From Microlunatus parietis (GTDB lineage Bacteria; Actinomycetota; Actinomycetes; Propionibacteriales; Propionibacteriaceae), in the NCBI RefSeq assembly GCF_013407955.1, contig NZ_JACCBU010000001.1, positions 2,976,001 through 3,040,000 of the forward strand: a stretch of DNA of 64,000 nucleotides. Direction: 5' to 3'. Positions 8,377 to 15,813 of this stretch are shown piece by piece; position 1 is the first letter of the stretch; the number at the start of each line of letters is the position of its first letter. Position numbers and translations under genes: made by a program. The notes below the pieces were generated by a model, which was given only the letters and a program-made list of their open reading frames with translations, had not been told where the DNA came from and made no database searches.

Positions 8377-8397
8377 ATAGACTGATCGGTCTATACT
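8377..8397 (+). promoter_or_regulatory. TetR-type operator overlapping a -10 element
   Basis: ATAGACTGATCGGTCTAT (8377-8394) is an 18-base palindrome with one mismatched pair. It has the form of operators bound by TetR/AcrR regulators (TAGAC-N-GATC-N-GTCTA). It overlaps TATACT (8392-8397), a likely -10 element 31 bases before the MmcQ/YjbR gene. No TetR gene is adjacent. Confidence 0.5.
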
Positions 8398-8427
8398 GCT
8401 CCTGGACACCGAGTTGGGAGGTAGGCC

Positions 8428-8787
8428 ATGGCGGTGATCGAGGATGTTCGCGCGCTGGGCTCGGAGCTGGAGCGCTCCTATCCGGTGTACGTCCGCGGGC
8501 GCCTGAAGTTCCGGGTCAAGCAGATCGTCTACGTCGCGTTCTCCCTCGACGAGACGGTGATGGAGTTCGCGTACCCGAAGGAGGAGCGAGCCGCGCTCGT
8601 GGCCGGGGAGCCGGAGAAGTTCCGGATGCCGCTGGAGCGAGACCTGAAGTTCAACTGGGTCCACGCCGACCTGGCCGCGCTGGACCCGACCGAGGCACGC
8701 GAGCTCGTCGTGGACGCCTGGCGGATGGTGGTCCCGCAGAAGGTCGCCCGGGCCTACGACCTCATCCATCCCGACGGCCCGGGCTGA
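8428..8787 (+). CDS. MmcQ/YjbR family protein
   Basis: 119 residues. The YjbR fold is seen from GRLKFRVKQIVYVAFSLDET through MEFAYPKEERAALVA to VVDAWRMVVPQKVARAY at the C-terminus. Members are double-wing, CyaY-like small proteins often called DNA-binding, though direct proof is limited. The start ATG has GGGAGG 8 bases upstream. A TetR-like palindrome overlaps its promoter, which suggests inducible expression. It converges with the DHFR-like gene, whose stop lies 26 bases downstream. Confidence 0.88.
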   Translation: MAVIEDVRALGSELERSYPVYVRGRLKFRVKQIVYVAFSLDETVMEFAYPKEERAALVAGEPEKFRMPLERDLKFNWVHADLAALDPTEARELVVDAWRMVVPQKVARAYDLIHPDGPG

Positions 8788-8813
8788 CAGAAGCACCTCG
8801 CAAGGCGCCGTGA

Positions 8814-9356
8814 TCACTCCGGGTCGGCGTTGGTGTAGACGAGGTGGAGCACGCCGGAGTCGAAGGTGGTCGAGGAGAGCAGCTTCAGCGGTACGGTCTC
8901 GCCGTCGGTGAACAGCTTCTCGCCGTGACCGACGACGATCGGGTGGACCAGCAGGTGCAGCTCGTCGACCATGCCCTGCTCGACCAGCCAGCGGACCAGG
9001 CTCGCGCTCCCGGTGGTGCTCAGGTTCGTGCTCTTCTTGAGCCGGGTCAGTTCGGCGGCGATGTCGCCGTTGATCACGGTCGTGTTCTGCCAGGTCGGAT
9101 CGGTGAGGGTGTTCGACACGACGTACTTGCGGGCGCTGTTCATCAACTCCGTGGTCGGATCGCTCGGGTCGGCGTTGGGCCAGTAGGCGGCGAAGCCTTC
9201 GTACGTCTTGCGGCCGAGCAGGGTGGCTTCGGCCTCGCCCATCAGCCGGCCGACGACCTCGCCCATTTGATCATCGAAGTACGGGAAGTGCCACGCCTCG
9301 GGCGCCTCGATGACGCCGTCGAGCGAGATGAACAGGCTGGCTTTGATGAATCCCAT
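8814..9356 (-). CDS. Dihydrofolate reductase family protein (RibD C-terminal-like)
   Basis: 180 residues. The N-terminus KASLFISLDGVIEAPEAW, the segment LMGEAEATLLGRKTYEGFAA and the C-terminal GSASLVRWLVEQGMVDELHL give the DHFR/RibD reductase fold that binds NADPH. The group is widespread in actinobacteria as stand-alone reductases of unknown substrate and is not the essential folate enzyme. The start is set at ATG 9356, since AAGGAG lies 8 bases upstream; an ATG 6 bases earlier would be too close to it. The frame stays open upstream without support. Confidence 0.88.
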   Translation of the reverse strand: MGFIKASLFISLDGVIEAPEAWHFPYFDDQMGEVVGRLMGEAEATLLGRKTYEGFAAYWPNADPSDPTTELMNSARKYVVSNTLTDPTWQNTTVINGDIAAELTRLKKSTNLSTTGSASLVRWLVEQGMVDELHLLVHPIVVGHGEKLFTDGETVPLKLLSSTTFDSGVLHLVYTNADPE

Positions 9357-9497
9357 GATCATTTCTCCTTGATCGTCCGGGCCGAGCCCGGCTTGGTGTG
9401 TTGTCATCCGTAGGTCGAACGACGACCGACCGGATCGACAACGACGTCAGGAGATTTCCAGCCGGGTCGCGTTGATCAAGGACGCCGCAGAGGCGGG

Positions 9498-9953
9498 TCA
9501 GGGCGTCGCGAGCGGCAGGCGCCGGTCCGGGCCGCCGTCCTCGGCGAGCACCCAGCTCTCGGTCACCCTTGCGCAGTAGAGCCGGAACGGGGCCTCGCCG
9601 GTGACCCGGTCGAGACCCCAGGCGCCGAGCTCCTGTGCCTCCGATTCGCGGCTGAAGATCGCGATCCCGTCGGCCAGGTCGTCCGGCGCGACCTGGCCGG
9701 CGGTCACCTTCGCGTAGTAGGCGCTGGCGCCGCCGACCGGGACCTGCGAGTCGAAGACGACCAGGGCCGCCTCGGTCCGTACCTCCAGGTTGGCCGAGTG
9801 CCGGGCCGAGGGACGCGACACCCAGAAGAACCGCTGCCCGTCGCGGGCGTACCACACGGGGGTCGCCCACGGGTTGCCGTCGGCATCGGCAGTGGACAGG
9901 ACCAGATAGCGCGTCCCGGCCAGCACTCGCTCGGCCTGCTGTTCCTCGGTCAT
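9498..9953 (-). CDS. Pyridoxamine 5'-phosphate oxidase-like flavin protein
   Basis: About 151 residues, a split-barrel protein of the PNPOx-like group: TRYLVLSTADADGNPWATPV (strands 1-2), YARDGQRFFWVSRPSARHSA, then ARVTESWVLAEDG near the C-terminus. Such proteins bind FMN or F420, or act as pigment/heme-binding proteins; the cofactor cannot be told. Two ATGs (9962 and 9953) are possible and neither has a strong ribosome-binding site. It lies 29 bases downstream of the MFS gene on the same strand, so the two may form one transcript. Confidence 0.86.
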   Translation of the reverse strand: MTEEQQAERVLAGTRYLVLSTADADGNPWATPVWYARDGQRFFWVSRPSARHSANLEVRTEAALVVFDSQVPVGGASAYYAKVTAGQVAPDDLADGIAIFSRESEAQELGAWGLDRVTGEAPFRLYCARVTESWVLAEDGGPDRRLPLATP

Positions 9954-9981
9954 GACCGTCATCCAACCCGGTTGGCGGTGA

Positions 9982-11319
9982 TCAGGCAGCGGTTTCGACC
10001 AGAACCGGCACCGGCGGCACCGACTCGGGCTCGGCGTCGGCCTGCTCGGTCTCGGCATCCAGGGGGTTGGCCAGTTCGTCGGTCCGCATCCGGGCCGCGA
10101 TGATCGCGACGGCCCCGATCAGCAGCGGCGCCAGGCCGGCGACGGCGAACACCACCGGCAGCCCGACGGCTTCGCCGGCCGGACCGGCCAGAGCCATCGA
10201 GATCGGCATGAAGGCGCAGGAGACGAAGAAGTCGAGGCTGGAGACCCGGCCCAGCATGTGCGACGGCACCCGCCGCTGCAGCAGCGTCCCCCAGATCACC
10301 ACGCCGCCGTTGAACGCGGCCCCGACCAGGAACGCGGCCAGGACCATCAGCCACACCTGATCGGTCACGCCGAACACGACCAGCGGGACGCAGCCGCCTG
10401 CCCAGAGCAGGTTCATCACGGTCAGGTACCGCTTCGGCAGCTTCAGCGAAGCCACCACCATCGAACCGACCGCACCGCCGATGCCGAACGCCGCGAGCAC
10501 GAACGCGTGCTGCTGCGGGCCGCCGCCGGCGTTGTCCTTGATCGCGAACGGCACCAGCACCTCGAACGGGCCCATCATGACGAAGATCAACAGCGACGCG
10601 AAGACCAGCGTGCCGAGCAGCCACGGTGTCCGGACCATGTAGCGGAAGCCCTCCTGAACGTCACCCAGCAGCGACAGTGCCGGGTTCACGGGAGCCGACT
10701 CTTCCTGCTCCGGTACGGATTCGCGAGCGGCCGGCTTCGGCATCCGCAGGATGCACAGCACGGCGACGACGCCGGTCAGGGCCGTCACGACCAGCGCGGC
10801 ACCCGGCGAGGTGATCGCGATCAGGGCGCTGGCCAGGGCCGGCCCGCCGGCCTGCATCAACACCGGCCGGGTCATCCCCTCGAAGCCATTGGCCGCGAGC
10901 AGCTGGTCCTCCGGCAGTACGGTCGGCAGCAGCGCCGAGTAGGCCGGGTAGTACAGCCCGCCCACCACGCCGCCGATGAACGCGACCGTCGCCAGGTGCC
11001 ACAGCTGCAGCGACCCGCTCAACGAGAGCAGCGCGACGATGCCGATGGTGAAGGCCCGGGTCGCCTCGACCACGAGCAGGATCCGCCGCTGCGACATCCG
11101 GTCGGCCAGCGCGCCGCCGAGCAGTGAGGTGACCAGGAGGCCGACCGCGGAGGCGCCGGCGGCCAGCGAGAGATCGGCGGCACCGCCGCCGATGGCGACG
11201 ATCTGCCAGACCAGCGCCACCATCCAGACGCCGGAGCCGACCAGGGACGAGACGAGCGCACCCGCGAGCCAGCGGTACGCCGGGGTGCTCAGGGGCCGAA
11301 GTGCCCTCGGAATCTGCAT
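9982..11319 (-). CDS. MFS transporter, drug-exporter type
   Basis: 445 residues with about 12 hydrophobic helices. The pattern TPAYRWLAGALVSSLVGSGV at the N-terminus, LGGALADRMSQRRILLV (MFS motif A between helices 2 and 3) and GGLYYPAYSALLPTVLPED is that of the MFS_3 / enterobactin-exporter-like group. It probably exports a small hydrophobic molecule at the plasma membrane using the proton gradient. ATG 11319 has GAGGAGAAGG 4-5 bases upstream. The gene is divergent from a Clp-N-domain regulator, with two palindromes between them, so it is probably controlled by that regulator. Confidence 0.93.
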   Translation of the reverse strand: MQIPRALRPLSTPAYRWLAGALVSSLVGSGVWMVALVWQIVAIGGGAADLSLAAGASAVGLLVTSLLGGALADRMSQRRILLVVEATRAFTIGIVALLSLSGSLQLWHLATVAFIGGVVGGLYYPAYSALLPTVLPEDQLLAANGFEGMTRPVLMQAGGPALASALIAITSPGAALVVTALTGVVAVLCILRMPKPAARESVPEQEESAPVNPALSLLGDVQEGFRYMVRTPWLLGTLVFASLLIFVMMGPFEVLVPFAIKDNAGGGPQQHAFVLAAFGIGGAVGSMVVASLKLPKRYLTVMNLLWAGGCVPLVVFGVTDQVWLMVLAAFLVGAAFNGGVVIWGTLLQRRVPSHMLGRVSSLDFFVSCAFMPISMALAGPAGEAVGLPVVFAVAGLAPLLIGAVAIIAARMRTDELANPLDAETEQADAEPESVPPVPVLVETAA

Positions 11320-11416
11320 GACCTTCTCCTCACGGGATTTGCTTGCTTCTACTCCTGAGTCGAAGACGGAATGCCCGGATCGACACTTCGGCCGAACTTT
11401 CTTGGAGGAATATCTC

Positions 11417-11433
11417 GTCAACCCCGGGTTGAC
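11417..11433. promoter_or_regulatory. Palindromic operator 1 (GTCAACC-N3-GGTTGAC)
   Basis: GTCAACCCCGGGTTGAC is a 17-base palindrome with perfect 8-base arms around one central base. It sits between the divergent MFS gene and the Clp-N/HTH gene, 32 bases before the latter's start. A near-identical copy lies 28 bases downstream (centre to centre). Binding by the adjacent HTH protein is an inference. Confidence 0.75.
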
Positions 11434-11444
11434 GATCCAGGCCC

Positions 11445-11461
11445 GTCAACCTAGGGTTGAC
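11445..11461. promoter_or_regulatory. Palindromic operator 2 (GTCAACC-N3-GGTTGAC)
   Basis: GTCAACCTAGGGTTGAC repeats the arms of operator 1 and ends 3 bases before the ATG of the Clp-N/HTH gene. At this position, binding would block transcription or translation start, which fits autorepression. No ribosome-binding site remains between palindrome and ATG, so the mRNA may be leaderless. Confidence 0.75.
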
Positions 11462-11464
11462 GAC

Positions 11465-12181
11465 ATGACTCAGAGCCCCACCATTCAGGACCTCATCGAC
11501 CGGGTCGCCGCGGACGCCGACCGCGGTCCGCTGGAGCGCCTCGCGGCCGCGGCGACGCTGGCCGGCGACCTGACCGACACCGCCGACGCCGTGCTCGGCC
11601 ACTTCGTCGACCGAGCCCGTACCGAAGGCTGTTCGTGGGTCGAGATCAGCTCGGTCCTCGGCGTCACGAAACAGGCCGCCCACAAACGCTTCACGGCGAC
11701 CGGCCGGCTCGCCGCCTTCGACGCTGCCAGCCGGCCGCCCTTCGAGCACTTCACGGCCCGGACCAGAAACGTGGTGAAGGCCGCGATCGTGGCCGCTGCC
11801 GAGACCGGCCAGGACTACGTCGGCACCGAGCACCTGTTGCTCGGGATGTACGCCGAGCCGACCGCGGTCGCGACCAGGATCCTCGCCGGCGCGGAGCTGA
11901 CCCGTGACCAGGTGCTGGCCGCGGTTCGAGCCCGCACCCCGGACGGGTCAGCGACGGCGGGCGGCCAGCCGCCCTGGACCGGCCGCGCGGTGCGATCCCT
12001 GACCGACGCCGAGGTCGAGGCGAAGGAGATGGGACACAACTACGTCGGCACCGAGCACCTGCTGCTCGCGTTCTACCGCAACCCCGACGCCCTGGCCGCG
12101 CAACTCCTGACCGAATCGGGCCTCGACGCAGCCACTGCGCGCGTCCGAGTCGTCGAGTTGATCAAGGGCTATCAGAGTTGA
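11465..12181 (+). CDS. Clp N-domain regulator with HTH (ClpC2-like)
   Basis: 238 residues, no AAA+ ATPase module. The N-terminal part has a helix-turn-helix (about residues 54-76, GCSWVEISSVLGVTKQAAHK). Then come two Clp_N repeats (about 94-155 and 173-233), each with the ClpC-type motif YVGTEHLLL. This HTH plus Clp_N layout matches mycobacterial ClpC2 as I know it, which binds ClpC1-targeting cyclic peptides and represses its own gene. Here it is divergent from an MFS exporter with two perfect palindromes upstream, so ligand-responsive control of both genes is likely. The ligand is unknown. Confidence 0.85.
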   Translation: MTQSPTIQDLIDRVAADADRGPLERLAAAATLAGDLTDTADAVLGHFVDRARTEGCSWVEISSVLGVTKQAAHKRFTATGRLAAFDAASRPPFEHFTARTRNVVKAAIVAAAETGQDYVGTEHLLLGMYAEPTAVATRILAGAELTRDQVLAAVRARTPDGSATAGGQPPWTGRAVRSLTDAEVEAKEMGHNYVGTEHLLLAFYRNPDALAAQLLTESGLDAATARVRVVELIKGYQS

Positions 12182-12482
12182 TGCCGGCCCATAACGGACG
12201 CCGAGCCTGGCAAATCGCGAGTGACACAGATCTGCCTTGCAACGGGCGCGCCAGATGACGGAGCGGGAGCCCGGAGGACCGGGGCAGGTTGCGTGGCAGA
12301 TCTGTGTCACCGACCATCCCGTTGGACAGCCTCGCCTGGTCAAGCCTGTGCTCCGCACTCCAGGGCCTTCGCCGAAAATCCTGCGGTCCGTGGTCGACAG
12401 TCCGGCTCACGCGACATCGAGCGGACTGTTTGACCGCCTCCGACCGCTCGAGAGCCCTTTTCGTCCGCTCGTTGCGACCGGA
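12182..12482. other. Gene-free stretch between convergent genes
   Basis: About 300 bases without a convincing gene. It holds a large foldback element (12221-12310) and a smaller hairpin with arms ACAGTCCG / CGGACTGT (12397-12404 and 12422-12429), which could terminate the minus-strand kinase gene. The rest shows nothing recognisable. Confidence 0.6.
12221..12310. repeat. Foldback element A (16-base perfect arms)
   Basis: The arms GTGACACAGATCTGCC (12221-12236) and its exact reverse complement (12295-12310) flank 58 bases. The match extends inward by GCAAC after a 2-base mismatch, giving a potential 23-base stem. There is no U-run, so a simple terminator is unlikely. Two more elements of the same build occur at 23602 and 56979. 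Confidence 0.7.
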
Positions 12483-13175
12483 TCACCGGCCACGAGAAAT
12501 CTTGCGGTCCAGCCCGCTGGTTGGCCCGCACCCCGGAACACCCCTGGAACGATTCCGCCAGCAGGCTCCTCTGCCGATGGCGCTCGCAGCGGCCACGGCG
12601 ATCGCACGGCGCACCGATGCCAGGTCGGCTGAGCCGTCGATCACGGCGAAGCGCTCGGCCTCGGGGAGCGAGCGATAGGCCTGGGCCAGACCGTCCAGAT
12701 CCTCCGGCGTGTGTTCGGACTCCCCTCGCCCGGCCAGCCGGCGCGCCGCCAACTCGCCGGGAACGTCCAGGTAGATCGTCAGGTCCGGCACCGGTGCGTC
12801 ACGGAAGACCTCTCTGATCAGGTCCTCGTTGCCGGCCCCGACCGCGCGCGCCACCGCATACTGACAGAGCACGCCGCGGTCCGTGATCACCACCCGGCCC
12901 GGGACGGCGAGCGCCTCCCGCAGCGGGTCGAGGCTCGTCCACTTGTGGATCGCGGCGATCAGCCGGGCCGTGTCCGGGCCGAGCAGTGCGACATGATCAT
13001 CGAGCCCGCGGTCAGCGGCGATCCGGTCGAGCAGCGCCCGGACCGGCCGCATGCTCACGCTCGGGACGAAGACGGCCGGCCGTCCTTCGGCCAGCAGCGA
13101 CTCCGCGAGGAGCTTCGCCTGCGTCGTCTTGCCCGAACCGTCGACACCGGCGAAGGCCAGGTGGTAGCTGGTCAC
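12483..13175 (-). CDS. Thymidylate kinase-like P-loop kinase
   Basis: 230 residues. A Walker A motif GVDGSGKTT (residues 10-18), a DR-type motif (VVITDRGVLCQYAVARA) and LTIYLDVPGELAARRLAGRG resemble dTMP kinase, but the sequence departs from the canonical enzyme encoded at 17019. It probably phosphorylates a nucleoside monophosphate or related substrate. The last 30 residues (after SAIGRGACW) look non-homologous, as if the original stop was lost. The ATGA overlap with the upstream DUF402 gene (13172-13175) shows translational coupling. A hairpin at 12397-12429 may terminate the pair. Confidence 0.8.
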   Translation of the reverse strand: MTSYHLAFAGVDGSGKTTQAKLLAESLLAEGRPAVFVPSVSMRPVRALLDRIAADRGLDDHVALLGPDTARLIAAIHKWTSLDPLREALAVPGRVVITDRGVLCQYAVARAVGAGNEDLIREVFRDAPVPDLTIYLDVPGELAARRLAGRGESEHTPEDLDGLAQAYRSLPEAERFAVIDGSADLASVRRAIAVAAASAIGRGACWRNRSRGVPGCGPTSGLDRKISRGR

Positions 13176-13783
13176 GGCACCCGGTCCCAGCCGTCCGGCA
13201 GAGAGGGCAGGCCGAGATCGGAGGGTGCACGCCAGCGGTCCCAGGCGGCGTCAAGGGGCCAGCCGCCGTTGCCGAAGTGAGTCAGGGCACGGTCGCCGAT
13301 GGTCCGGATCGCGGCGGCGGTTTCCGGGGCGTAGATGCCCTCGGCCTCGGCCCAGGCCAGTTCGTCCTCGTCCTTGAGCCGTACGTCCCCGCCGGGTGAC
13401 ACCACGACATCCAGGGTCAGATCGTCCGTGTCGTACGTCTGCGGCCGCGACACCCAGAGTCGCTCGAGGTTGACGTAGGCGCCAGGCGTCCAGTCCCGCT
13501 GATCATCAAGCCAGCGCCAGGTGGACCATTCGTCGGCGAACCGGTGCACCATCACGACGTCCTGGTGCCGCCAGGGCCGCGGGTGCAGGCCCGGCTCCCA
13601 CCGGTCCGGCAGCAGGAAGGCACCGCGCGGGCCGGCCCGCTCGCCGCGCCGATTGAACCCGGGGGCTCCGACGGGGACGTACAGCACGACATGATCATCG
13701 GTGCGCTCCAGCTCGAAGGCGGCCAGGGCGAACTTCAGGCGCCCGTCCGGTTGCACGGCCCGGAGCGCCACCGACCGGATCAA
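13172..13783 (-). CDS. DUF402 domain protein
   Basis: 203 residues. The DUF402 (FomD/Ntdp-like) hallmarks are seen: RHQDVVMVHRFADEWSTWRW, WTPGAYVNLE, YDTDDLTLDVVVSPGGDVRL with acidic metal-binding residues, and DEDELAWAEAEGIY. Characterised relatives hydrolyse nucleoside tri/diphosphates or phosphonate-CMP adducts in a metal-dependent way; the substrate here is unknown. Its neighbour, a dTMP-kinase-like enzyme overlapping by 4 bases, makes a nucleotide substrate plausible. The start is an ATG; the gene lies 19 bases downstream of the end of the secreted hydrolase gene on the same strand. Confidence 0.86.
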   Translation of the reverse strand: MIRSVALRAVQPDGRLKFALAAFELERTDDHVVLYVPVGAPGFNRRGERAGPRGAFLLPDRWEPGLHPRPWRHQDVVMVHRFADEWSTWRWLDDQRDWTPGAYVNLERLWVSRPQTYDTDDLTLDVVVSPGGDVRLKDEDELAWAEAEGIYAPETAAAIRTIGDRALTHFGNGGWPLDAAWDRWRAPSDLGLPSLPDGWDRVP

Positions 13784-13802
13784 CCGTGTCCCCGGACCAA
13801 GA

Positions 13803-15422
13803 TCAACACTTGGCTCCGTCCTGCGGCGGCCGGTCCTCGGTCAGGTAGGTGATCACCAGGCTCCGGACGCACGCGCTGCGCCGGTAGGACAGGTGGCCCT
13901 GTCCTCGGTACGTGATCAGGACGCCCGATTCGAGCTGGTCGGCCATCTTCACCGCATATTCGTACGGCGTCGCGGAATCGCCGGTGTTGCCGATCACGAT
14001 GATCGGCGGTAGTCCCTTGCCGGTGATCTCGGCCGGCCGCTTCCGGGCATTCACGGGCCACAGCGGGCAGGTGTAGTCGAGGCCGATGTAGGGGCCGATC
14101 ACCGGTGCCATCCGGGCGTCGTCGGCCGCCTCCTTGCGGGCCTCGTCGATACCCTCGTCGTCGTTGTCCAGGCAGCGGACCGCGGAAAAGCCGTAGTTCA
14201 GCTGGCCGAAGTTTCCTTGATCATCACGCTGGTTGTACTGGTCGGCGAAGTAGAGCAGGCCCTGGCCGTTGTCCTCGGTGATCGCCAGCTGCAGCGCCTG
14301 GGCCAGCAGCCGCCAACCCTCCTCGTCGTCGTACAGCACCTGCAGCACGGCGGTCACCGCGAGCGTCTGGGTGAGTACCCGGCTGCCGACCTCGAGCGGC
14401 CGGCTGTCCAGCGACTTCCACAGGTCGGTGATCGCCGTCGTCACCTCCTCCGCCGTGTCGCCGAGTCGGCAGCTCTCCTTGGCGCACCACTCGGCGAAGT
14501 CGGTCAGGGCCCGTTCGAAGCCCTGGGCCTGGCTGACCTCCTCGTCCGGCGACAGCGACACCGCGCCGTCCAGCACCAGCCGGCCGGTCCGACCAGGGAA
14601 GAAGTGCGCGTAGTAGGCGCCGATCTCGGTGCCGTACGAAGCGCCGAAGTAGTTCAGCTTCCGATCACCGACCAGATGCCGGAGCAGATCAAGATCACGG
14701 ACGGTCTCCTCGGTGGACACGTGCTGGAGCAGCTCACCGGATCGTTCCAGGCAGGATTCGCCGAACTTCCGGTTCGCCTCCTGCAACGCCAGGTCCTCCT
14801 GATCGTCGTCCGGCGAGATGTCCAGCTCGGTGAACGCGTCCATCTGCTCGCCGCCGAAGCAGGTCACCGGAGTGGACCGGGCCACGCCCCGCGGGTCCCA
14901 GCCGACGAGGTCGTACGCCTCGAGGCCGGTCCGGTCGAAGTAGCTGAGGTAGTCGATCCCGGAGCCGCCCGGCCCGCCGGGATTGATGAACAGGCTGCCC
15001 AGCCGCGGCTGTACGGTGGCCGGCCGGCGGGCCAGCGCGAGCGTGATCGCGGTGTCGTCGGGCTGCTTGAAGTCCAGCGGCACCAGCACGGAGGCGCACT
15101 CGATCCGGTTCTCCGCGTCACCGCCGCACTCGGACCAGGAGATCCGTTGCGCCCGGTACCGGTCCAGCCCGCGTCCCGGCGGCGGCTCGGCGAACCCGTT
15201 CGGCTGGACGGCCGGCGGGCTCTGCACCGGCCGACCGGCCTCGGAGTTCGGCGTCGGCGTGCTGACGGAGACCGAAGGAGTGCTGCTCGGGGTCGGCGTC
15301 GGACGACCCGGACCGATCGGCGGCAGCGAGCAGGAGGCGAGCAGAGCGACGGCGCCGATCAAGGCCGGCAGTACGGCCGCGCGCGGGCGTGGCAAGACGG
15401 ATCGTCCGCACCCCACCACCAT
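13803..15422 (-). CDS. Secreted alpha/beta hydrolase, tripeptidyl aminopeptidase-like lipoprotein
   Basis: 539 residues. An N-terminal hydrophobic segment ends in a lipobox (ALLASC), so it is probably a lipoprotein outside the membrane, followed by a Pro/Ser/Thr-rich linker (residues 35-75). The hydrolase domain shows FINPGGPGGSGIDYL (oxyanion region), GWDPRGVARSTPVTC, the nucleophile elbow GASYG with Ser262, and in the TAP-like C-terminal domain GDSATP (Asp) and RGQGHLSYR (His). It resembles the actinobacterial SCO3540-type proteases that remove N-terminal tripeptides. It sits downstream of holB, as in other actinobacteria; three hairpins separate the two. Confidence 0.92.
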   Translation of the reverse strand: MVVGCGRSVLPRPRAAVLPALIGAVALLASCSLPPIGPGRPTPTPSSTPSVSVSTPTPNSEAGRPVQSPPAVQPNGFAEPPPGRGLDRYRAQRISWSECGGDAENRIECASVLVPLDFKQPDDTAITLALARRPATVQPRLGSLFINPGGPGGSGIDYLSYFDRTGLEAYDLVGWDPRGVARSTPVTCFGGEQMDAFTELDISPDDDQEDLALQEANRKFGESCLERSGELLQHVSTEETVRDLDLLRHLVGDRKLNYFGASYGTEIGAYYAHFFPGRTGRLVLDGAVSLSPDEEVSQAQGFERALTDFAEWCAKESCRLGDTAEEVTTAITDLWKSLDSRPLEVGSRVLTQTLAVTAVLQVLYDDEEGWRLLAQALQLAITEDNGQGLLYFADQYNQRDDQGNFGQLNYGFSAVRCLDNDDEGIDEARKEAADDARMAPVIGPYIGLDYTCPLWPVNARKRPAEITGKGLPPIIVIGNTGDSATPYEYAVKMADQLESGVLITYRGQGHLSYRRSACVRSLVITYLTEDRPPQDGAKC

Positions 15423-15518
15423 GAACCGAGCCTACCGTCCGAACCCCTGATCACCGGCGGCCGACCCCGCGAGAACGAGACGGTTTCCGCCGCGGAATCG
15501 GACCGGGTCCGGACAGGG

Positions 15519-15554
15519 GGAAGGCCCGGCGTTGCGGGGGCAGCCGGGCCTTCC
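15519..15554. terminator. Hairpin with 12-base perfect arms
   Basis: GGAAGGCCCGGC and its exact reverse complement are separated by 12 bases. There is no U-run on either side. It lies about 97 bases upstream of the hydrolase start, so it might insulate that gene from holB read-through. Confidence 0.45.
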
Positions 15555-15651
15555 GGGGGCGGGTGGGGACGGGGGGCTCCACCCGGTGGCACTTTCGTGC
15601 CGCTTAGGAAACTTGCCAACAACCCTAACACCGGAGCCTGTGCCCGAACCT

Positions 15652-15676
15652 AAAAAAGCCGCCCTCATCGGGCGGC
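15652..15676 (-). terminator. Rho-independent terminator after holB
   Basis: On the minus strand the stem GCCGCCC/GGGCGGC with a 5-base loop is followed by six Us (the A run at 15652-15657). It lies about 140 bases downstream of the holB stop and is the clearest intrinsic terminator in the window. Confidence 0.8.
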
Positions 15677-15813
15677 TCGGATCTCCATGATCTGGAGCGG
15701 TTGCCGGAGAGAACGCTCGGGGGTTCGTGCCCTCCGGCAACCTGTGCGAAACACTACTAGAACTCGGCCGAGTTGCAAATCCGATCCACGGACTGGGACA
15801 GCCGCCCGGAGCA

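Larger units (their letters stand above)
15423..15813. other. Gene-free stretch with three hairpins
   Basis: About 390 bases between the starts and ends of two minus-strand genes. Three strong hairpins are seen (15519-15554, 15658-15676, 15699-15742) but no coding frame that looks real. A small RNA is possible but not shown. Confidence 0.6.
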
